A stretch of 64,000 bases of DNA from Berberis thunbergii (taxonomy: Eukaryota > Streptophyta > Magnoliopsida > Ranunculales > Berberidaceae), in the NCBI GenBank assembly GCA_003290165.1, contig QNQO01000643.1, forward strand, positions 544,640-608,639, written 5' to 3'. The translations under genes were made by a program, and so were the position numbers. The notes below the pieces were generated by a model. It ran no database searches. It worked only from the letters and a program-made list of their open reading frames with translations, and was not told the origin of the DNA. This document shows positions 33,071 to 42,879 of this stretch, one piece after another. Position 1 is the stretch's first letter. Every line of letters starts with the position of its first letter.

Positions 33071-33743
33071 TAATGATACAACAAAATGGTCTCAGCTATA
33101 CGCCATACACATGTCATGATGACCTCGAGAAAAGAGAGGCCCCAGCGTTAGCCCAACACCGATCCGCCCCAAGCGGTTCTAAACCTGCCCAATGCAGTCC
33201 GCCAAATGCTAATTCTTGCACCCTTCTAGGCCCATGTGTCTCACAGCTATCCTCAATACTCGTAACCTCTGCTAAAGGCAAGTATCTCAAGGATCAACTT
33301 CGGACGGGCAACTACAACATCTATTTTCTTCTAACTAGGAAGCGGATTCCAAAGTATATGTCACATAAAGAGACTTCTACCTGTAGACCACTCTTGGAAT
33401 GGGAACTATCTAGGAGCACATGGCTAATAGGGAAACTTCTCTCCACAATGCAACTCCTAATTACAGAAGGATCTCTTTGCAAATATTCTTCCCTAAACTA
33501 CGCCATCGATGGCCTAGTCGAACCAAGACTCCTACACTATAAATAAGACACGATGTTGGTAAGCTAAGGTACGCTATAAATTTCCTGTTTACAGCATTAC
33601 ACTTTCCTCAAATCCTTGTCTGACTTTAGCATCAACTGCCATTGGCCACCACAATGGTGGTCCGTAGCTCACGTGTGTTCCTTGTGCAGGTCAGCAAGTA
33701 TGCAGGTCAAGGTCAAAACAGAGAACGAAAAATGACTGCATCA
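33071..33743 (+). repeat. LTR D (3' LTR of Gypsy element 3, coding orientation +)
   Basis: It starts TAATGATACAAC and ends ATGACTGCATCA. It aligns in inverted orientation with LTRs B, C and E and directly with LTR A. A TATA box, TATAAATA, is at 33538-33545. The right edge joins Copia sequence. Confidence 0.85.
33538..33545 (+). promoter_or_regulatory. TATA box of LTR D
   Basis: CACTATAAATAAGACACG lies at the same relative place as the inverted CTTATTTATAG of LTRs B, C and E. This would be the promoter of the element in coding orientation. Confidence 0.55.
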
Positions 33744-33759
33744 ATATCCATTAAGGTAC

Positions 33760-35402
33760 AATTTTTCCTTTATGCAATTCCATTTTGTTGAGGTGTATAT
33801 CTTCAAAAGGTGATTCATGTCATCTCCTCTATCACTTCTTACGTTTTAATTTTCGTTCCAAGTTGATTTTCAACCTCATTCTTGTAATGTATAAATACAT
33901 CCAAGACTTCATCCTTACTTCTTAAAAGGTAAACATAGCAACACCTTGTGCAATCATCAATAAATGTAATAAAATACTTTTTCCCACCTCTAGCTTGTAC
34001 AAACTTTAAATCACACATGTATGTGTGGATTAATTATAGAGGTGTAGTAGATCTTTCAATAATATGGAAAGATGTTTTTGCAAGTTTTGCCTCTATGCAA
34101 ACTTCAAATGTATTTTTTTTTCAATTTCAAAATTTGGCAATAATTGCTCAAGTTGAACAATTGTCAATCATTTAACTTGAACAAACCATTGCTCAAGTTC
34201 TCTTTCTCACATACAAGTTATTCTTGATAAGTACAAACTTATCACTCTCAAAGACTAACTTAAACCTTTTGATACTTAGCAAAGGGCTAGAAACTAGGTT
34301 CTTCCTAATGTCCTAAACACGAAGCACATCTATGAAGGTGAGAGTCATTCTCAAAGTCATTTTCAGAAACACACTTCTTCGTCTTCTACCTTAGTAGTTG
34401 AGGAGTTAGCCATGTAGAGTTGTTCTTCATGACTAACCTTCTCATATGTTGAGAACATTTTCGGGTCTGAGCATATGTGACGTGTTGCTCTAGTATCAAC
34501 CCACCATTCCTTTGCATTTCTTCCAACCAATTTAACTTTAGAAACCACAGCTGATAGATTCATATCCTCATAAAGTGTATCAACTTCAATCAAGTTGCCT
34601 TGTCCAGCTTTCATTCTTAGAATTTTCAACAACCTTCCTCTTGCTACAATCCTTGGTTCTATGACCAACCTTATCACAAATAAAGCACTTGTCATTGAAC
34701 TTCTTCTTTGAATCCTTGTTGTTATCTTTTGAGCACTTCCTCTTTTTATTATTTGGACGGTTGTTATATTCCACCATATTTTCCTTGGTTTGAATAGACT
34801 GATATGTCCCCTTCTTCTCAGAAGAACGTTTGTCTTCTTTAATCCTCAACCGTACAACAAGGTCTTCAAGACTCATCTCCTATTGCTTGTGTTTGATATG
34901 ACTTTTAAATTTCTTCCATGAGGATGGTAACTTCTCAATTATTGTAGCCACCTGAAGATCTTGGATTTGGCTAGTCACACTCATGGAGTCAAACATTTTG
35001 TAATCCAAGAATTTTTCCAAACCACGAATTTCTTCGTTCCAACATCTTCAGTCTAATAATTCTTGTCAAGAGATTCCCACAACTCTTTAGGATTCTTTTT
35101 GGACCATACACGTTATATAACATGTTGTCCAAATCATTGAGGATGTAGTTATTGCATAGAAAACCAGATCTGTTCCATGCTTCAACTGCAACAACAAATT
35201 GAGAATCTGTTCCATCCTCAACACCGAGGGCATCTTCATGGATAAATCTCACCATATTAAAAGTAGTGAGATAGAACAACATTTTTTGTTGCCATATCTT
35301 ACAATCAAGTCCAAATAACTTCTCTGGTTTTTCTCCCTGAATCATAAAAGAATGAACCACAAACTCCTCCCATCATTCATGACATTGGCAGTTTGAGCCA
35401 TA
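33760..35402 (-). pseudogene. Copia fragment: gag, protease and partial integrase
   Basis: The minus strand begins near 35402 with MAQTANVMNDGRSLWFILL and LDCKIWQQKMLFYLTTFNMV (Copia gag), then MSLEDLVVRLRIKEDKRSSE and a zinc knuckle, CFICDKVGHRTKDC. The protease is WWVDTRATRHIC, with Arg replacing Gly in the DTG triad. DIRKNLVSSPLLSIK and the integrase core YFITFIDDCTRCCYVYLL follow before the sequence stops near 33760 against LTR D. Many stops and frameshifts show it is long dead. It differs from the Copia element at 12968. Confidence 0.8.
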
Positions 35403-36590
35403 ACATCAGAATCACTAGTTGATGTTATTTGGAGAAACCATGTCAAGTACTGATAAAACCCATACCAAATAAAAAATATGTTATAATATTGTTGGAAAAT
35501 AGTAGAGTTAACTAGATAAATGATTCTCAATATTATATAGCTAATGTGAATGAGATAACTAGAATGTTGTAATCAATATTAAATCATACAAACATGTAAA
35601 CAACAATTAAAATCAAGAAATACTTACACAAGTATGTAGAAGAATTCGAAGCAGAACAATGCCACAAAAAATTTAACAAATCATAAATTTATAATTACGG
35701 CGCCGTACAATTTTGAACCCATGATATAAGGTTCCCTAAGCAGCACCTTTTCAACTCAACTGGTATTCTATTGGCGACAATAATGATCTCTTCTGGATAC
35801 TATTTTGCTTCTTCATTTTCTTCTTCATCTCCACTAGTTATAAGCTCTTCTTGTTTTATGATGTTTCTTCACCTCCTTCTTCATCTCCTAGTTACAAACA
35901 GACTCAATTTAACAAAATCAAGCAAAGATTGTTGTACTTTATATATGATTTTGTTTTCCTTTTCTTGTATATAAAGAGCTAAAGGAAAAAAAAAGTATAG
36001 TTTTCTAATTTAACTTCAAGTTTTCCACTATGGGTTCCTGTAATGAATTAGTTTGCTTGTCTTGATTTATAAAAGACAACATAAGCATGAGAAGCCTTGC
36101 CCTACTTACATTAAAAGGCCTCTTGAAATTTTATTTCCTGATCTTGGATCTGTTACCAGAGTGTGTTTTTTAGGCAAGGGCAGAATTAGAACCTTAGTTT
36201 TCATGTCATGAATCTGATGAGTTGAGCAAATACTCTATCCCAGTTAAAAATAGGTGAAACTCCCGGGTGAATGCATGTGTCAAATATCTTTTCATGCCCC
36301 ATTGTGTCTCCCAGACCCCATACAAATACCACAAGAAAAAAAATCCATAACAATAGTTTTTTATGCTCTTCAACGTGGTACAATAATATTGATGCGTCCA
36401 AATCATGTCTTCTATAAATCTATCCTGCAAAACAAAGGTTAGATAACCAAAGACCACCTGTTTGGTGATCGAAGGAATTTCGATGATGAAGTCAGTAACT
36501 CTGTTGGAGATGGTGATTAATCTGGACATAACTCAGTTAAAATTGCATACCTTTGTCGAATGTTCTCTTTACCTTATATGGCGGGCGTTA
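35403..36590. other. Unassigned region upstream of the Copia fragment
   Basis: The first part is probably Copia leader or LTR remnant: a minus-strand CTATTTTCCAACA near 35492 could be an LTR end. At 36530-36380 the minus strand reads SNRVTDFIIEIPSITKQVVF and then DRFIEDMIWTHQ after a TTTGTTTTGCAG acceptor-like site. That is exon-like, but I did not recognise the protein. Confidence 0.3.
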
Positions 36591-36599
36591 TTAATTCAC

Positions 36600-36907
36600 T
36601 GCGTGACTTAAGCATGTGAGGCTCAACAAGGGAGACGTTCTATGTAATGGTCATCCTTGGGGGAGTAAATCCCTCCACGACTATTTTTCTCTGTAACATT
36701 CATCCTCTTTAAGGGAGAGCTTTGTCAAGCTTGGATTTGGGCCTCTGACTATAGTTTGTCCTAACGAGCCTTGTTTGGCCTTTTATGAATGGATCTGCTC
36801 TTTTTGGGCTTTGTGAGTAGGCCTGGTCTCGAAATACTTGGTCCTTGTGATGAGCACTTTTTGCCACGTGAATGGTCGTGATGATAGTCTTATTTGATGT
36901 ATCATCA
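36600..36907 (-). repeat. Possible further LTR (LTR F), partial
   Basis: The end GATGTATCATCAGCTACCCC resembles the LTR C end and adjoining polypurine complement, and upstream text has the GGCCTGG..CTCGAAATACTTGGTCC flavour of this LTR family. The start is not recognisable. It is followed by sequence like the lead-in to an antisense ORF (about 37030-37400). Confidence 0.35.
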
Positions 36908-37410
36908 GCTACCCCGTTAATTACTGCGTATGCTGATGTGGCCTCTAACTTGACGACAGTTGCCCTTTCAATTTCGTCATTGCCGTGCATTTAATGTTGT
37001 TAGCAGATTTTTATGAGGTTGATATTCTGATATCTCATCTATCCGTTCATTTCTGTGCGCATTTTGTGATTTTGTGTAGCCATCATATCTCGCACATCAT
37101 CCTATTAGTAGTCTCTTCGTTGCTCGGCTCTGTAAAAGGGGCGTGATGGTTTTATTTCTCTCTATACGTTATCTTTGGGATTAGAACTTATTTTTCTTTC
37201 TTCTTCTTCATTCTCTTCGCTATTTAGTTTCTTGTCCCCTGTCTTCCAGCAATATACTAGATGGTGAGGTGCTTAGCGTCTGTGGGGCATTTTTCTTATC
37301 GAAGAAGGCTTCGCAGGAAATGTTGGAGAGTGTTTTTCCCGAATAGTCTTTGCCATCCGACCTTGAGATAGTTCTGCCTAGGTAGACTGATAGCCCTTGT
37401 CATCACAAGG
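36908..37410 (+). other. Probable 5' lead and start of another Gypsy antisense ORF
   Basis: After the LTR-like end, GCCGTGCATTTAATG parallels the spacer between LTR C and its antisense ORF. The plus-strand stretch near 37262-37350 has a short open frame. It ends where the gag-protease tail of element 4 begins. The evidence is layout and weak similarity only. Confidence 0.3.
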
Positions 37411-37439
37411 TCTGGTTATATTGCACTTTATCCATGTAT

Positions 37440-39114
37440 ATTCCAGTCAAGGCTTCTATTTTCAAGTATTTAAGAACCATAACTCTACATTGACTATTGA
37501 AAGGGAAATAAATGACTGACTATAGACTAACTGTTGACAGAAAGAAATTGATCCTGGCCTTGAAGTGAATTCGGGTTGCTCTTGTGGATCATTCAGTGGA
37601 CTGTCGAGGCGTTACAGAGGTTACTGAAGAGTAAACCTTGTGGAGGGGTTAATCTCCACAACGATGAAATGTCAAGGGGATGTGTTTCGGCTTTCCATGG
37701 CCTCTCCATTTCGCTGGGCGGAAGAGCATATTGCTCCTATATCGCTTGAATGTGACGTCTCTGTAGTCGTTTGGCCCGAAACTGGTTCAGCCTGCTCTGC
37801 AGGATGTAAATGGATCTGGGAGCATTCTATCTATTTCAGTGTGGCGTAATGACAGCTTCATGTCGTAGGTTGGTCTCCACGTATTGTCCCTTTTGAGTGG
37901 TTAAGTGTGTATTTAATGCATTGGTGAAGGGCGGAGACTATTGCTTCCATCTGATGCAACCATGATCTTCCTAAGATAAGGTTGTAAGTCGATGGTGCAT
38001 CTACCATCATGAAGTCCAGAAACATGACCTTTCTTAGTTGCAGCTCTCCAACCACTATCACCAACTAAGTCTTGTCGATGGGGAAGCATTTCTCCCCGCT
38101 GAACCCAATTAGCAGGTAATTTGCAGATGTCAAGTTTTCCTCCTTGAGGTCCATACCGTTGAACGCATTTTAGAAAAATACATTGAGCGAGCTTCCTGTG
38201 TCCACCAGAGCTCTCTTTACATCCTTCTTGTCCTTAGAAGCGGAGGGCTTTTTCTCGCCTTTGGTTTCCCTCTTCACAGTCCTTAGCTTCTCCAAGGTAA
38301 TGTGTTTTTGGGCACTCGTGAGGAGCTCTGTCATGTCCAAAGAGGGCTCCAAGGCGAGGTGTTTGTAAAGTTTTCCATCCTTGATGCCCGTAGTGAAGGT
38401 AGTCACGATTGTATCATCGTTGCATCTGTATTTGAGGGTCAAATCGTTGTTGAAGGGCGTGACATACTCTCTGAGTGTCTCGTGGGACCTTTGCATGAGA
38501 GAGAGTATGCAGTGTGGGCCTTTTGGAAAACGTTGGCTTTAAACAAAACGTGTCAGAAACTCATTTGCCAGTGTCTTGAAAGAGTCGATCGACCTCGGTG
38601 GAAGGCTGTGAAACCACGTCATTGGTGACTTCTTCAGGCTGGTAGGAAAAGTTATGCACATTACCAACTCTGGCACATATGGTCGAATGGATCGGTGGTT
38701 CCGTCGTAGAAGTCGAGCTTTGGAGGAGTAAACTTCCTCAATAAGGTCTTGTTCATGATTCAGTCCATAAATAGTGGGACAGAGAGACTGTAAAACACGT
38801 CCTGGTTGTGAGCCGCTATGTGTAGAGGGTTCTGAGGTCGAGCCTCTCTGCCCTGGCGGCGGGCATAGCGTTAGTCGTGCAGCCTTCCCCGGTCCAACGA
38901 GAACTAGCGGGGGCTTGGCTTTCCTATGCTTGCTCTCTACCATCCTCCGGAGATGGAGGCCAGTGATGCACTTGGTCTCCATTAGTAGGTGGTGGATTTT
39001 GTTGCGTGAGAGCCTCCATTGCGTTGGTGATCTGCTGTATTTGAGATGAAAACATATCAATTTTGGGGCTTGTCGTTGCTGTTGTCGGTGCAGGGGCGCG
39101 AGTCTATTGCCCAT
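37440..39114 (-). pseudogene. gag and protease with unique tail, Gypsy element 4 (no RT)
   Basis: On the minus strand gag lies at 39114-38170, with WFHSLPPRSIDSFKTLANEF (the typical gag core) and ETLREYVTPFNNDLTLKYRC. The protease active site ALVDTGSSLNVFF is near 38180, then FLDFMMVDAPSTYNLILGRS and HQCIKYTLNHSKGTIRGDQP (38064-37858). The tail after the protease continues to about 37440 and is collinear with element 3 at nucleotide level (GTCAACAGTTAGTCTAT, AGTCAATGTAGAGTT). No RT, RNase H or integrase follows. Frame breaks occur near 38540 and 38090. It would produce capsid and protease only, so it would depend on a complete relative. Confidence 0.75.
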
Positions 39115-39277
39115 GTATGACCGAAACCTCTGAAAGCGGCGATGCAGTACCAGCCTAAGCGTTTGACATGTCCCTTTGTTCTCCGTTGTTGCATGACCTA
39201 GTGGTCACCATCTCTCTAGGTTTTGAAGGGAGATGACACTAGTGAAAAGTTAAGAACTTTGTCGTCCTCACGTATGG

Positions 39278-39295
39278 CGCCAAACTGATGCAGTC
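39278..39295 (-). other. Primer binding site of Gypsy element 4
   Basis: On the minus strand, directly inside the LTR end CTGCATCA, comes GTTTGGCGCCATACGTG. TGGCGCC is complementary to the 3' end of plant tRNA-Asp (…GGCGCCA). Only the first seven or so bases match, so the primer tRNA is a suggestion. Confidence 0.45.
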
Positions 39296-39969
39296 ATTTT
39301 TGCTCCCTACTTTGACCTAGTCCCACTAACCTACTGACCTACACAAGTAACGCATGTGAGCCACGAACCACCATTGTGGTGGTCGATGACACTCAAACAG
39401 GAATCTGAGGATGGCGTAATGTTGTAAAGAAGGAATTTGTAGCTTACCTTAGCTTACCAAACTCATGTCTTATTTATAATGCAGGACTACTGGTTCTACC
39501 AGGCCATCGAAGGCATAGTTTAGGAAGGAGATATTTGTGGAAATCCTTCTCTAATTATGAGTCATGTTGTATGAGGGAAGTTCCCTATTAGCCCTGTGCT
39601 TCTAGATACGCGGGAGATAGTTCCCAATCCAAGAGCAATTCGTAGAAGGGAGTTTTCTTGTGTGGGATGTACTCTGGTATTTGCTTCCTAGTTGGAAGAA
39701 AAAAGCCGCTTTAATTGCTCGTCCGAAGTTGATCCTCAAGATACTTGCCTTAGTTGGACTTACGGGTATTGATGATAGTTGTGAGATGTGTGGGCCTAGC
39801 ATGCTGTAAAAGATCGGGTCCGTCTAGCGAACTAAACTAGGTGGGCTTGAAACCGCTTGGGCCGGATCAGTGTTGGGCTGACGCTGGGGCGACGCTGGGG
39901 CCCGTATTTCCTCGAGATCATCATGACATGTGTATGGCTCAGGGATGTGACCATTTTTGTGTATCCTCG
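39296..39969 (-). repeat. LTR E (5' LTR of Gypsy element 4, coding orientation -)
   Basis: It starts TGATGCAGTCAT and aligns with LTRs B and C to its end, where TGTATCCTCG replaces the usual TGTATCATCA. It holds CTTATTTATAATG near 39468, the slightly altered TATA block in minus orientation. It is joined at 39970 to unrelated Gypsy antisense-ORF sequence. Confidence 0.8.
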
Positions 39970-40320
39970 GTGGTTTTTTCGTTATCACTGTTACACTGAT
40001 TGTTCTTTTGCTTGCTGGGGGTGGGTCTTCTATGCTTTGTGATCCTGGAGTTATTCATCCATGGATTAGTTGGAAGGATCCCAACCCAGAAGACATCCGC
40101 ATTAAGTTGGATGGAAAGTTCAGTTTGTTTACTGAGATTGTCGTGTAGGATAGTGCATGCAATTTAATCAATGAATGGCATGGTGGAGAGGGCTCCAATG
40201 CATACTCGGGAGCCCAACAATCATCTTGACCATGACTTTAAGTAGATAATGGAGAAGATGAATCACCTTACTTATGCTAGGGTGATGGGGTCGGTTTATA
40301 AGGCTGTTCATGGTAAGGTG
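39970..40320 (+). pseudogene. Gypsy antisense ORF, part left of the CACTA insertion
   Basis: Open plus-strand pieces include VIHPWISWKDPNPEDIRIKL and MNHLTYARVMGSVYKAVHGK. The last frame runs straight to the CACTA border at 40320 and continues in frame at 59113 if one copy of the GTG duplication is removed. The right part has the coiled-coil and layout of the antisense ORFs elsewhere in the window. Family assignment of the left part alone would be weak. Confidence 0.5.
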
Positions 40321-40340
40321 GCACTACACCAAAAACCCCA

Positions 40341-40815
40341 TTTAGCCACGCCAACCTGGCCACGGCTCTAAACCGTTCGTATATTTGCCACGGCTACAAA
40401 CCGTAGCTATATTTACCAACGGCTTAAAACCGTGGGTAAAAAAGACCTGGCCACGGCTTAAAACCGTTGGTATATTTGGTACGGCTAAAAACCGTGGCTA
40501 ATATTAACAACGGCTCCAAACCGTTGGAATTATTAGCAACGGTTTTAAACCGTTGCAACATAATACTTTAGCAATGGTTCTAAACCGTGGCTACGTATAG
40601 AAACGGCTCAAAACCGTTGCAAAAATAAAATTTAGCAACGGTTCTGAACCGTGGCTATGGATAGCAACGGCCTAGAACCGTTGCAACAAAATATTTTAGC
40701 AACGGTTCTAAACCGTGGCTATGGTTAGCAACGGCTCAAAACCGTTGCAAAATAAAATTTAGCAACGGTTCTAAACCGTGGCTAGCTATAGCAACGGCTC
40801 AGAACCGTGGCTACA
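40341..40815. repeat. Left subterminal repeats of the CACTA element
   Basis: About twenty-five copies of AACCGT(G/T)G and its complement CAACGGTT alternate, usually as AGCAACGGTTCTAAACCGTG units 20-40 bases apart. In CACTA elements such repeats bind the TNPA-type protein and bring the two ends together. Confidence 0.9.
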
Positions 40816-40857
40816 TGAAAAGCTGAAAAAAATTTGGGCGGGGTATATTGGCGCTCG

Positions 40858-41110
40858 ACATTCCCTCCACTCGCCATCGACAATTTCCCTCCTCCCCTCC
40901 ACTCGACCTCGTCTCCTTCGCTGCTCCCTCCCTCGACTCGACTTCCTGCTCCCTCCCTCGACTCGACTTCCCTGCGCCTTCTTCCCTGCTCCCTCCCTCG
41001 ACTTCCTTCCTCCCCTCCTTCCCTGCTCCTCCCCTCCTTCCCTGCTCCTCCCTCGACTTCCCTCCTCCCCTGGTCTTCCCTCCACTCGGCGTCTTCAAAT
41101 CAATCACGCC
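40858..41110 (+). repeat. Polypyrimidine tract
   Basis: About 250 bases are almost purely C/T on the plus strand, built from CCCTCC, CTTCCCTGCT and CTCGACTTCC repeats. It sits between the subterminal repeats and the genes, where the element's 5' UTR or promoter would be. The overlapping ORFs in all frames are products of composition. Confidence 0.75.
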
Positions 41111-41199
41111 CTCTCTCGTATAGGTACTCTCTCTCTCTTGTATTTTTTTTATGAAATTAGGGTTCCGAACAAATTGCAAGTCTTTGAGCATTGTTGACT

Positions 41200-42500
41200 A
41201 GGTATACAATTGCAAGTCTTTGAGTGATTGCAGAAGATGTTTTCATTTTGGGAAAAAATAACTAGGTATACAATTGGATTGGGGAAGATGTTTTCATTTT
41301 CGTTTCATATTTTTGTATTTAATTTTTAATTTGATACATGTATTATCCTTGAATTTTTTTTTTATTGGAATAGAGAAGTAATCCTATGTCCATATGGAGA
41401 AATATTCAATTGGTTGATTTAAATGGTTGAAGTTGAAGAAAGAAATAAAACATTCTATCCCTGATGCTCTTCCATGTTCTAGTGCCATATGAATTAAACG
41501 GATGTCTAGGATGACTAGTGCCATATGAATAAAGTCTATTTTTAAGTTTGTGATCGAGACGTATTTATTGATTGATTCTGCATACTGTTTGTGTCGCGAG
41601 CAACATCAACTGATGTTAGCATTTCTGTAGCAGATTACAATAGCTCTCATATAGTGGAAATGTTGTATTGCTGATGTTGCCACTGATGTGTGAGTATCTT
41701 TGGTCACAGAGAATTGAATTGAAACTATTATCAGCGATGGTGATATTAGTTTTAGGGTCTAGTTGTACTATTTGAACCAAAGGAACAAAAGACTAATATG
41801 ACAGTTTCGAAATCCTATACAAAAGCCAAAGGGAAAAAAATGAGGGTAATTCATTTTTATTTATTTTTTTCCATTTTGCAATTCCTAGCTTGTATTCTGT
41901 TCATTCAACTCGAATTAGTTCATCATGATCCATGCTGGGTAGTTTGCAGTATACAACCACATGTAGACCACAAATGATCGTATTCATCATTTATGATAAC
42001 ATATCTGAATACACATTTCATTTCCTTGGACAATCAAAGACTTCACTTAAACATTTGGGTTAAAGATTCTCTAAGATAAGATGGTGAAGAAACAAAGACC
42101 AAGGAGTGAAAGACATGACACTTTGCTCCCTTGCTTGGAAATAAATAGATTCTCAAGTTGTTCATTAGGGATTGCAGAAGCTTCTTCGGAGAGGAGCAGA
42201 TGAAGCAGTAATACACATTCAACCAATATCCTAACAAGTTCCCCGTAAGCTTAGACAATTGGTCTCGTGTAAATGAAAAGAACGACTTTGGTTAACCATA
42301 TTCAGAGTAAGTTCTAGTTAATCAAGCAAACATGTTTATAAACAGTGAATGAAGAGACTTAATTTGTAAGGAATTAACGCGCGGTCATCTGTTCATCATC
42401 ATAAGCTTCACAATGGGAAATGATCAAATCCATCTTTAAGTACAAACATAAAAAATCAAAGAATAAAAGAAACATATAATACATTCATGAATGCATGCTC
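41200..42500. other. Unassigned interior of the CACTA element
   Basis: This AT-rich sequence has intron-like character. There is no exon with a known family motif, no conserved frame and no repeat array. It could be 5' UTR intron of the transposase transcript. Confidence 0.35.
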
Positions 42501-42511
42501 AACTTCCTCTC

Positions 42512-42646
42512 TCAATCACTTTTATCTTCAGCTTGTTGTCCCTCAGGTTCTTGCAATGAAATGACAGTCTCAAATGCTCCAACGAGTGCCTTCACCTTGC
42601 TCTTCCTCTTCCCCACAAGCTTATGGGGAATGTCTAGTAATATCAT
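42512..42646 (-). pseudogene. Captured exon: C-terminus of a plant calmodulin-binding protein
   Basis: The minus strand reads GKRKSKVKALVGAFETVISL, then QEPEGQQAEDKSD and a stop. A basic helix followed by ALVGAFETVISL is the signature of the plant calmodulin-binding domain (Pfam CaM_binding) near its C-terminus. Only this last exon-sized piece is present, 45 codons long. It lies in opposite orientation to, and about 140 bases from, the MBF1-like exon. Confidence 0.65.
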
Positions 42647-42789
42647 CCACCAAAAGTTACAAGGAAGCTTTAATGGATAATTTTAACTTGTAATGTGCAT
42701 TTTAAAACAAAATGTTTATATGTATGTTGGTCCACAAATTCTATTTTGTTGATGCTAATGATAATGTTGCTTTATTGTCTATCTTCCAG

Positions 42790-42873
42790 CTACAGCAGGA
42801 ACAAACAAGGCTGCCTGCAGTGGCAATACTTTGAACACGAGGAAGCTTGATAAAGAAACAGAAGTTCTTGCTC
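42790..42873 (+). pseudogene. MBF1: Captured exon: multiprotein bridging factor 1 (MBF1)
   Basis: The exon is bounded by an acceptor, CTATCTTCCAG, and a donor, GTGAGTA. It encodes AGTNKAACSGNTLNTRKLDK then ETEVLA, matching the linker between the N-terminal MBF1 domain and the helix-turn-helix of plant MBF1a/b (AGTNKAASSGTSLNTRKLDE-like). Its phase fits continuation into the HTH exon, which is missing. MBF1 is a transcription co-activator linking TBP and bZIP factors; this fragment alone has no such function. Confidence 0.7.
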
Positions 42874-42879
42874 GTGAGT

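Noticed and set aside
33071..33743. LTR D and LTR C as the two LTRs of one element
   Set aside because: They are in opposite orientation and their outer flanks share no 5-bp duplication, so they belong to different insertions.
39857..40148. A short frame with a hydrophobic stretch resembling a membrane protein
   Set aside because: It crosses the LTR E border, and only the part after 39970 looks like genuine coding sequence of another element.
40778..41197. Overlapping open frames on both strands rich in Ser, Pro, Leu or Arg, Gly, Glu
   Set aside because: They exist in five frames at once and follow directly from the C/T-only composition. There is no motif or splice context.
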